5,424 nt of DNA, taken from positions 1 to 5,424 of the forward strand of contig JAFAJR010000059.1 in assembly GCA_019236085.1 (NCBI GenBank), written 5' to 3'. Made by a program: the position numbers and the translations under genes. The DNA is from Candidatus Dormiibacterota bacterium. GTDB lineage: Bacteria > Chloroflexota > Dormibacteria > Aeolococcales > Aeolococcaceae. Shown piece by piece: positions 1 to 4,948 of this stretch. Under the pieces are notes generated by a model. The model made no database searches and was not told the DNA's origin. It saw nothing but the letters and a program-made list of their open reading frames with translations. Position 1 is the first letter of the stretch. Each line of letters begins with the position of its first letter.

Positions 1-433
1 CCGCCCTCCCCAGCGGGGAACGCAGGTCGGCGCGCCGAAACGTGACGCGGCCGGACAACCGCGTGGAGTGGGCCAGGGTCCGGCCGTGCCGCAGCGCTGC
101 CGCGTTGACGTCGACACCGGTGACATCGAAGCCGGCAGCCGCCAGCGGCACCGCGTACAGCCCCGGGCCGCAGCCGGCGTCGAGCACCGCTGCCGGCGGC
201 GTCGGCAGGAAGCGGCGCAAGCGGCGCACCTGGCGGGTTACCACGGGCCCACGGCGGCTGGCTCCGTCGTGGGACTGGTCGAGATGCTCGAGCAGCAGAC
301 GGCGCCCGTAGTCGGCCCGGCTCCAGTCCAGCTCGTAGCGTGCATCAAACGGCTGCGGCCATTCGTTGATGGTGGACGGGCGGAGACGCGCCACGGCCGC
401 AGCGTAGTCGGGCTTGCCCCACACTGGGCTCAT
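1..433 (-). CDS. Class I SAM-dependent methyltransferase, C-terminal part missing
   Basis: The reverse strand read from ATG at 433 stays open for 144 codons and runs off the left edge, so only the N-terminal part is present. About 80 residues of N-terminal extension (MSPVWGKPDYAAAVARLRP...) precede a Rossmann-fold core. Residues 83-98 (VLDAGCGPGLYAVPLA) are the glycine-rich SAM-binding motif I. D108 in GVDVN is the acidic residue expected at the end of strand 2 to bind the ribose hydroxyls, and RRADLR near 133-138 fits the next motif. This is the Methyltransf_25/11 type fold, presumably cytosolic. The substrate cannot be told because the C-terminal half is absent. The gene is divergent from the PlsY-like gene and their start codons overlap within CATG at 431-434. 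A GTG at codon 4 (422-424) is an alternative start. No clear Shine-Dalgarno or -10 box was seen. The fold assignment is firm; the exact function is open. Confidence 0.88.
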   Translation of the reverse strand, partial: MSPVWGKPDYAAAVARLRPSTINEWPQPFDARYELDWSRADYGRRLLLEHLDQSHDGASRRGPVVTRQVRRLRRFLPTPPAAVLDAGCGPGLYAVPLAAAGFDVTGVDVNAAALRHGRTLAHSTRLSGRVTFRRADLRSPLGRA

Positions 434-1088
434 GGATCCTGGGGTGATCGCCGGAGCCGTGGCGTTCGTCTGCGGCTACGCCGTCGGCACGCTGCCCGTG
501 GCCTGGCTGCTGGTGCGGCGGCGTACCGGGGTCGACATGCGCCAGCGGGGCACCGGCGGCACCGGGTCCTTCGATGCTTGGCGCGCTGCCGGGGCGCAGA
601 CGGCATTGCTGGCGCTGATCCTGGAACTGCTCAAGGGCGCCGTCGTGGGGTTGGCCGCTCGGCTCTATGCGCCCCAGGGATGGTTCGTCGCCGCGGCCAT
701 CGCCGGCTGCGTGGTGGGTGACGCGTTCCCCCTCGGCTTCCGCCGTGGCGGCCGCGGCCTGGCCCCGCTGGTATCGGGACTGCTGGTGGCATTGCCGGCT
801 GCGGGGGCGGTCACCGCCGTCGCCGCCGTCCCCGCCGCCATCTTCACCTCGATGCGCGGCTCCATCTACGACGCGGTGGTGCTCATCGCAGTCCCCGTGG
901 GCTTGTTGCTCGGCACCCGTGAATGGCAGAGCCTGGTCCCGGCGGCAGTGATCGTGGCTGCCCTCCTGGTCCGGGCAGGCCTGCGGCGACGGCTCCGGGC
1001 CGCGCGCCTCGGACCCCGCAGCAACGCGATGATGGTGGACGCACCGGCGGCGGGCATCCCTCAGAATCGAGCGCCGTGGGACAGCTGA
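432..1088 (+). CDS. Divergent PlsY-like (acyl-phosphate:glycerol-3-phosphate acyltransferase family) membrane protein
   Basis: A 218-residue integral membrane protein with hydrophobic segments near residues 5-28, 55-78, 84-100, 112-138, 145-161 and 166-180, and a basic, polar C-terminal tail. The order of conserved loops matches PlsY, which transfers an acyl group from acyl-phosphate to glycerol-3-phosphate to start phospholipid synthesis. GTLP (19-22) stands for the usual SIP, D35-M-R37 for DIR, RGTGGTGSFD (39-48) for GSGNxGxTN, ELLKG (65-69) for DxxKG, and GDAFP...RRGGRGLAP (96-112) for GHxFP...GGKGxAT. Several normally invariant residues therefore differ (first Asn to Gly43, last Asn to Asp48, His to Asp97, GGKG Lys to Arg108). 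The C-terminal His/Asn/Glu motif is not recognisable. It may be a paralogue with altered substrate or activity rather than the housekeeping PlsY. Start chosen at ATG 432; an in-frame TTG at 414 is possible but lies inside the divergent methyltransferase gene. It overlaps the next gene by 13 bases. Confidence 0.8.
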   Translation: MDPGVIAGAVAFVCGYAVGTLPVAWLLVRRRTGVDMRQRGTGGTGSFDAWRAAGAQTALLALILELLKGAVVGLAARLYAPQGWFVAAAIAGCVVGDAFPLGFRRGGRGLAPLVSGLLVALPAAGAVTAVAAVPAAIFTSMRGSIYDAVVLIAVPVGLLLGTREWQSLVPAAVIVAALLVRAGLRRRLRAARLGPRSNAMMVDAPAAGIPQNRAPWDS

Positions 1089-1678
1089 TCACCAACTGGG
1101 TGACCAACGGCGGCATCGCGGCCGTCTTCGTGCTGATGGTCGTCAACCAATGCGGCATCCCGTTTCCCAGCGAAGTGACCATGCCGCTGGCGGGCTACTT
1201 CGCCTCCACCGGGCACCTCAACGTCGTCGGGGTGGTAGTCGCCGGCTCACTCGGGGCGCTGGTCGGAGCGCTGATCGCCTACACGCTGTCCCGGCTGTTC
1301 GGCGAGCGCCTGCTGCTCGGGCCCGGACGCCACATCGGCATCTCAAAGTCGCACCTGGAGCTGTCGCAGCGCGCATTCAGCCGTTTCGGCTACCCGCTTG
1401 TCTTCTTCGGCCGCTTCCTGCCCGTGTTCACGACCTATGTCTCGTTCCCCGCCGGCCTGCACCGCGTCAACCCCGTGGGGTTCGCCGTCCTCTCCCTGGC
1501 CGGCGCGGCGATCTGGTGCAGCGCGCTCACCGCTGCCGGCTACGCCATCGGCGCCAACTACGACAAGGTGTCGGGCCCCATCGGCAAGGCTGCGATCGTC
1601 CTGGCTGTGCTCATCGTCGTCGCCCTCGTGGTGTGGTACGTCCGGGGACGGAGGGCGCGAGCGGCGCGGACTGCCTGA
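1076..1678 (+). CDS. DedA-family membrane protein
   Basis: A 200-residue DedA/SNARE-associated (PF09335 type) membrane protein. Members are linked to undecaprenyl-phosphate or phospholipid flipping and to membrane-potential homeostasis. Visible hallmarks are the re-entrant-loop sequence CGIPFPSEVTMPLAGYFA (26-43), a Gly/Ala-rich helix followed by YTLSRLFGE (69-77), the second loop FFGRFLPVFTTYVSFPAGL (110-128), and late helices near 136-158 and 173-189 ending in an Arg-rich cytoplasmic tail. Two charged positions normally conserved are substituted. The Glu that usually opens the first loop (ExxxxPxPxE) is Asn24, and the second Arg of GRFxPxxR is Thr119; Glu33 and Arg113 are kept. The start is the GTG at 1076, inside the end of the PlsY-like gene. 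The same frame is open upstream to an ATG at 923, but that stretch is Pro/Gly/Arg-rich and is explained by the PlsY-like frame. Translational coupling to the upstream gene is likely. The transported lipid cannot be inferred. Confidence 0.9.
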   Translation: MGQLITNWVTNGGIAAVFVLMVVNQCGIPFPSEVTMPLAGYFASTGHLNVVGVVVAGSLGALVGALIAYTLSRLFGERLLLGPGRHIGISKSHLELSQRAFSRFGYPLVFFGRFLPVFTTYVSFPAGLHRVNPVGFAVLSLAGAAIWCSALTAAGYAIGANYDKVSGPIGKAAIVLAVLIVVALVVWYVRGRRARAARTA

Positions 1679-1703
1679 GCTGAGGCCCAGCCGCCGCTCA
1701 GGC
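1673..1703 (+). terminator. GC-rich hairpin over the dedA-like stop codon, possible terminator
   Basis: GCCTGAGC (1673-1680) and GCTCAGGC (1696-1703) are perfect 8-base reverse complements separated by 15 bases. The stem includes the TGA stop (1676-1678) of the dedA-like gene. Its position at the end of a gene that converges on a leftward gene fits a terminator. No T-run follows, so it is not a canonical intrinsic terminator; actinobacterial terminators often lack the T-run, which leaves the call plausible but weak. A second imperfect palindrome, GTCGCTGCCTAGGAGGCGAC, lies just downstream at 1705-1724. Confidence 0.35.
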
Positions 1704-1732
1704 CGTCGCTGCCTAGGAGGCGACGAGCACCG

Positions 1733-1762
1733 GAGCGAGCGTATTTGCCATACGTGAGCGAG
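1733..1762. repeat. GAGCGAG direct repeats flanking a small hairpin
   Basis: GAGCGAG occurs at 1733-1739 and again at 1756-1762. Between them CGTAT (1740-1744) and ATACG (1750-1754) form a 5-base inverted repeat around TTGCC. The surrounding gap (about 1715-1806) is unusually purine-rich on the + strand and includes a further small hairpin, GCCG/CGGC at 1774-1777 and 1782-1785. The arrangement lies between two converging genes and encodes nothing convincing. It may be one copy of a dispersed intergenic repeat or part of a bidirectional terminator region. One copy alone cannot decide this. Confidence 0.35.
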
Positions 1763-1806
1763 GAGCGGAGGAAGCCGACACCGGCAGCGATGGAAATGAG
1801 CGGTGG

Positions 1807-2022
1807 CTAGCTCATGTCGGCCCAGCGGGTGCCGGCCTCAGGCTCGCCCTCCTCGCCCTCGGCGCGCTGCCGGTAGCGGGCAGTGACCATCTCGTAGGCG
1901 ACGGTCTTGGGCAGACCGAGCTTCACGAGGCTCTTCACCTCGTCGCTCATGACCTTATCGCGGGCCGTCTCGATCGCAGCGACCACGTCATCGACGCCCA
2001 CGGTGCTGACGCGCTTAGCCAT
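1807..2022 (-). CDS. Small charged protein of unknown function (71 residues)
   Basis: I do not recognise this family. The protein begins MAKRVSTVGVDDVVAAIETA and looks mostly helical up to about residue 52. A charged, acidic tail follows (RAEGEEGEPEAG), and it ends RWADMS. There is no signal peptide or membrane segment. The stretch EVKSLVKLGLPKTVAYEMVT (about 28-47) has the shape of a weak helix-turn-helix, with Gly in the turn position. That is only a hint of DNA binding. Its GC-rich codon use is like that of its neighbours. Start: ATG 2022 is preferred because a TACAAT -10 box at 2036-2031 leaves 8 bases to it, giving an essentially leaderless mRNA. ATG 2028, two codons longer (MAMAKRV), would lie upstream of the expected transcription start. 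It is divergent from gcvPA across a 71-base gap, so a link to the gcv operon is conceivable but unproven. It converges on the dedA-like gene. Confidence 0.72.
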   Translation of the reverse strand: MAKRVSTVGVDDVVAAIETARDKVMSDEVKSLVKLGLPKTVAYEMVTARYRQRAEGEEGEPEAGTRWADMS

Positions 2023-2030
2023 CGCCATGC

Positions 2031-2036
2031 ATTGTA
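2031..2036 (-). promoter_or_regulatory. -10 box for the 71-residue gene
   Basis: Read on the reverse strand the hexamer is TACAAT, five of six matches to TATAAT and a fit to the actinobacterial TANNNT form. Eight bases separate it from the ATG at 2022, so transcription would begin at or just before that codon. No strong -35 was seen; GTTTGG around 2058-2053 is a poor candidate. No Shine-Dalgarno precedes the start, which fits leaderless initiation. Confidence 0.5.
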
Positions 2037-2082
2037 CCGAGGGCCGGCCGCGCCAAACGCGAGGTGTCGTGGGCTGCCGCCA

Positions 2083-2088
2083 TACTTT
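2083..2088 (+). promoter_or_regulatory. -10 box for the gcvPA-gcvPB-pyrE operon
   Basis: TACTTT at 2083-2088 fits TANNNT and ends five bases before the GTG start of gcvPA. The overlapping CATACT at 2081-2086 is an alternative, leaving seven bases. Either would place the transcription start at or next to the GTG, implying a leaderless operon mRNA. There is no Shine-Dalgarno before the GTG and no good -35 hexamer. The 71-base gap to the divergent gene leaves no room for a glycine riboswitch in the leader. Confidence 0.45.
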
Positions 2089-2093
2089 GCCTC

Positions 2094-3467
2094 GTGGCGT
2101 ACCTGCCGAATTCGGACCAGGATCGGGCAGCGATGCTGGAGCGGATCGGGGTGGGCAGCGTCGATGAGCTCTTCACGTCGATCCCTCGCGAGCTTCGCAG
2201 CCCGGCCATCGAGCTTCCCGAGCCGCTGAGCGAGCAGGAGCTCGTGGACCAGCTCGAGGGCCTGGCCGCCGCCAACCGCCCGCTGTCACGCTATGACAGC
2301 TTCCTGGGCGCCGGCGTCTACCGGCGCTTCAGCCCGGCGATCGTGCGTGCGTCCATATCCCGGCCGGAGTTCTACACCGCGTACACCCCGTACCAGGCCG
2401 AGGCGTCGCAGGGCACGCTGCAGACGATCTTCGAGTTCCAGTCCGCGGTCTGCGCCCTGACCGGCCTGGACGTGGCAAACGCTTCGCTCTACGACGGCGC
2501 CACGGCGGCCGCGGAAGCATGCGTCATGGCGGCGCAGGCCACGGGGCGCGACCGGCTGCTCGTATCGGGCGCCATCCACCCCGAGACGCAGCGGGTGCTG
2601 GAGACATTCACTGCTGGGCGGCGCATCGGGATCGACGTTGTTGCAGCAGCCGGCGGCCCGCTCAGCGCAGCACAGGCTACAGACGCGTTGACCGACCAGC
2701 ACGCAGCGCTCCTGGTGCAGCAGCCCGCATTCGACGGCACCCTGCTCGACCTCGCTCCGCTGGCCGATGCGGCCCACGCAGCCGGCGCGCTGGCAATCTG
2801 CGCTGCCGACCTCTTCGCCTGCGCTGCGCTGGTGCCTCCGGGCGACGCCGGCTTCGACATCGCCGTGGGCGACGGCCAGCCGCTCGGGATCCCGGCCAGC
2901 TTCGGCGGTCCCCACGTCGGTTACCTCGCAGCGCGACAGGCGTTGGTGCGGCGCATGCCGGGGCGGCTTGTCGGCATGACCGTCGACCATTCAGGCCGGC
3001 GCGCTTTCACCCTGACGCTGCAGGCCAGGGAGCAGCACATCCGGCGCGAGCACGCCACTTCCAACATCTGCACCAACCATGCGCTGATCGCGCTGGCGGC
3101 AACCGTTTACATGGCTCACATGGGCGCCGGCGGCATGCGGCGCATTGCCGAGATCAGCGCGATGCGCGCCCATCATCTCGCGGACCGCCTCGCAGCAATT
3201 GACGGATTCGCACTGGCCCAGCCGGGAGCGCCCTTCCTCTGGGAGTTCACGCTGCGCACCCCGTCGTCCGCCGCGGCGTTTGCTGCATCGATGCGGGACC
3301 GCGGCGTCATCGCCGGGCTCCCTCTGTCACGCGTCGAGCCCGATCGCGATGACGAGCTCCTGGTGTGCTGCACCGAGCTGACCACACCGAGTGCGATCGA
3401 GCGCTACGTCGACGCCGCAGCTGCCTTTGCGCGCAGCCATCCAGCCCGTGTGGCAGTCACCGTATGA
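2094..3467 (+). CDS. gcvPA: Glycine dehydrogenase (decarboxylating) subunit 1, GcvPA
   Basis: A 457-residue N-terminal-half subunit of the split P-protein (EC 1.4.4.2). With GcvPB it forms the cytosolic alpha2beta2 enzyme that decarboxylates glycine and transfers aminomethyl to lipoyl-GcvH. Hallmarks, in order: N-terminus AYLPNSDQDRAAMLERIGV, matching the family's usual (M)xYxPNTxxDRxxMLxxIG; YTPYQAE (97-103); SLYDGATA (131-138); FGGPHVGYLAAR; and LQAREQHIRREHATSNICTN (309-328). The last motif normally reads RREKATSN, so the conserved Lys is His320 here. Length is usual for the subunit. The GTG at 2094 is chosen because it aligns with the family N-terminus and sits next to a -10 box; the ATG at 2064 would add ten unconserved residues and lie upstream of that box. 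The PLP lysine is carried by the partner chain. First gene of the operon; its stop overlaps the next start (ATGA). Confidence 0.96.
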   Translation: MAYLPNSDQDRAAMLERIGVGSVDELFTSIPRELRSPAIELPEPLSEQELVDQLEGLAAANRPLSRYDSFLGAGVYRRFSPAIVRASISRPEFYTAYTPYQAEASQGTLQTIFEFQSAVCALTGLDVANASLYDGATAAAEACVMAAQATGRDRLLVSGAIHPETQRVLETFTAGRRIGIDVVAAAGGPLSAAQATDALTDQHAALLVQQPAFDGTLLDLAPLADAAHAAGALAICAADLFACAALVPPGDAGFDIAVGDGQPLGIPASFGGPHVGYLAARQALVRRMPGRLVGMTVDHSGRRAFTLTLQAREQHIRREHATSNICTNHALIALAATVYMAHMGAGGMRRIAEISAMRAHHLADRLAAIDGFALAQPGAPFLWEFTLRTPSSAAAFAASMRDRGVIAGLPLSRVEPDRDDELLVCCTELTTPSAIERYVDAAAAFARSHPARVAVTV

Positions 3468-4948
3468 GCGATGTCCCCACGACGGAGCCGCGCTGGGCAG
3501 GCGACGAGCCGCTCATCTTCGAGCTGAGTGACAACACGTCCGCCGGACCGCGGCTCCCCGAGCCGGGTGTCCCCGGTGGGGGCCTCGAAAGCCTTGTGCC
3601 GCAAGGGTTCTTGCGCGCAGACCCGGCGGCACTCCCAGCGGTTCCAGAGCCGGTGCTGGCGCGGCACATGGGGCGGCTGGCACGGCGCAATCACCACCTG
3701 CACCATGGCATCTATCCGCTCGGCTCGTGCACGATGAAGTACAACCCGGTGGTCGACGAGCAGGTGGCGTGGCTCGACGGCTTTGCCAACCTGCACCCGT
3801 ACCAGAACCTCGAGGATGTACAGGGTGCGCTGCGCCTGATGTGGGAACTGGAACAGCTGCTGACGTCGATCACGGGCATGGCGCGAATGTCTTTGCAGCC
3901 AGCCGCAGGCGCGCACGGTGAATGGACAGGCCTTCGCATGATCCAGGCATTCCACGCGGCCAAGGGAGACATGTCACGCACCACGGTGCTGGTGCCGGAC
4001 TCCGCGCACGGCACCAATCCAGCATCGGCGGCGGCGTCGGGGATGGCTGTCGTCACTGTGAAGAGCAACCACGACGGCACCGTCGACGTTACTGACTTCG
4101 CCACCAAGCTGGGACCGCACGTTGCTGCCATCATGCTCACAAACCCCAACACGCTCGGGGTGTTCGAGACGGAGATCGTGGAGATCTCGCGCCTGGCCCA
4201 CGAGGCCGGGGCTTTGCTCTACTACGATGGTGCCAACCTCAACGCGCTTGTGGGCAGGGTTCGTCCAGGCGACATGGGCTTCGACGTCGTGCATCTCAAC
4301 CTGCACAAGACGTTCTCCACCCCGCACGGCGGCGGCGGACCGGGCGCCGGACCCGTAGGTGTCGCAGCGCGGCTCGTCGATTTCCTGCCGGTGCCGACGG
4401 TGGAGCGGGACGGCGAGCGGTTCTTCCTCGATGAGGACCGGCCGCGCAGCATCGGCAAGGTGCGTTCCTACTACGGGAACTTCGGCATGCTGGTGCGGGC
4501 CTATGCCTACATCAGAGCGTACGGGTCCACGATCAATTCTGTCGCGGAGGACGCTGTCCTCAACGCCCGATACCTCCAAGCGCAGCTGCGGGACCTCTTT
4601 CCCATGGCCGTGACATCGCCGTGCATGCACGAGTTCGTGGCAACCACCAAGGGCGGGCGCGTGGAGGGACTTCGCGCGGTGGACGTGGCCAAGCGGATGC
4701 TCGACTACGGCGTGTACGCACCCACCGTCTACTTCCCCACCACGGTGCCCGAGGCATTGATGTTCGAGCCCACCGAGACGGAGTCCAAGCGAAGCCTCGA
4801 CACGTTCGCCGGCATCTGCGCGTCCATCGTGGACGAGGCCGAACGAGACCTCGCGTTCGTGCAGGCAGCGCCGCACGAGACTCCTGTCGAGCGCGTCGAC
4901 GAGGTGCGGGCCGCCCGGCAGCCGGTGCTGCGCTGGGCGCCTGAGTGA
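3464..4948 (+). CDS. gcvPB: Glycine dehydrogenase (decarboxylating) subunit 2, GcvPB
   Basis: A 494-residue catalytic subunit of the split glycine cleavage P-protein, partner of GcvPA. Aspartate-aminotransferase-like PLP fold. Conserved blocks include YPLGSCTMKYNP (GSC at 87-89), QPAAGAHGEWTGL, SAHGTNPASA (180-189), LLYYDGANLNA with D255 expected to contact the PLP ring nitrogen, and NLHKTFSTPHGGGGPGAGPV. In the last block K282 is the expected lysine forming the PLP aldimine. YYGNFGMLVRAYAYI and the C-terminal YFPTTVPEALMFEPTETESK block are also intact, so the enzyme looks functional. The ATG at 3464 overlaps the gcvPA stop in ATGA and no Shine-Dalgarno is visible, so translation is probably coupled. 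An in-frame ATG at 3365 lies inside gcvPA and would add 33 basic, unconserved residues; it was rejected. Neither gcvH nor gcvT is in the window, so they must be encoded elsewhere. Confidence 0.97.
   Translation: MSDVPTTEPRWAGDEPLIFELSDNTSAGPRLPEPGVPGGGLESLVPQGFLRADPAALPAVPEPVLARHMGRLARRNHHLHHGIYPLGSCTMKYNPVVDEQVAWLDGFANLHPYQNLEDVQGALRLMWELEQLLTSITGMARMSLQPAAGAHGEWTGLRMIQAFHAAKGDMSRTTVLVPDSAHGTNPASAAASGMAVVTVKSNHDGTVDVTDFATKLGPHVAAIMLTNPNTLGVFETEIVEISRLAHEAGALLYYDGANLNALVGRVRPGDMGFDVVHLNLHKTFSTPHGGGGPGAGPVGVAARLVDFLPVPTVERDGERFFLDEDRPRSIGKVRSYYGNFGMLVRAYAYIRAYGSTINSVAEDAVLNARYLQAQLRDLFPMAVTSPCMHEFVATTKGGRVEGLRAVDVAKRMLDYGVYAPTVYFPTTVPEALMFEPTETESKRSLDTFAGICASIVDEAERDLAFVQAAPHETPVERVDEVRAARQPVLRWAPE

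Noticed and set aside
68..721. Rightward 217-codon frame over the left edge
   Set aside because: It is the antisense of the methyltransferase followed by an out-of-frame reading of the PlsY-like gene; the Arg/Ala/Gly-rich translation has no family features.
923..1075. Extended N-terminus of the DedA-like protein from ATG 923
   Set aside because: It would add 51 Pro/Gly/Arg-rich residues with no DedA similarity, entirely inside the PlsY-like gene; the family N-terminus fits the GTG at 1076.
1790..1810. Tiny rightward frame ATG...TAG encoding MEMSGG
   Set aside because: Six codons only, with GGAGGAA 16 bases upstream, too far for a ribosome site; no support for translation.
2023..2093. Glycine riboswitch upstream of gcvPA
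   Set aside because: Glycine aptamers often precede gcv genes, but the gap is only 71 bases, the likely transcript starts at the GTG, and no aptamer-like paired structure is visible.
2064..2093. GcvPA start at ATG 2064
   Set aside because: The ten extra residues are not conserved in the family, and this start lies upstream of the -10 box that precedes GTG 2094.
2060..2094. CGAGG/CCTCG inverted repeat around the gcvPA promoter
   Set aside because: Only five base pairs with a 25-base loop in very GC-rich DNA; expected by chance.
3365..3463. GcvPB start at ATG 3365
   Set aside because: The extra 33 residues are an Arg/Cys/Ser-rich shadow of the gcvPA coding frame; ATG 3464 gives the expected ATGA coupling and family N-terminus.
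3974..4876. 300-codon leftward open frame opposite gcvPB, and similar long antisense frames at 2286-2990 and 3404-3955
   Set aside because: They lie opposite strongly conserved gcvPA/gcvPB coding sequence, have Arg/His/Gly-rich low-information translations and no recognisable domain; expected by-products of high-GC codon bias.
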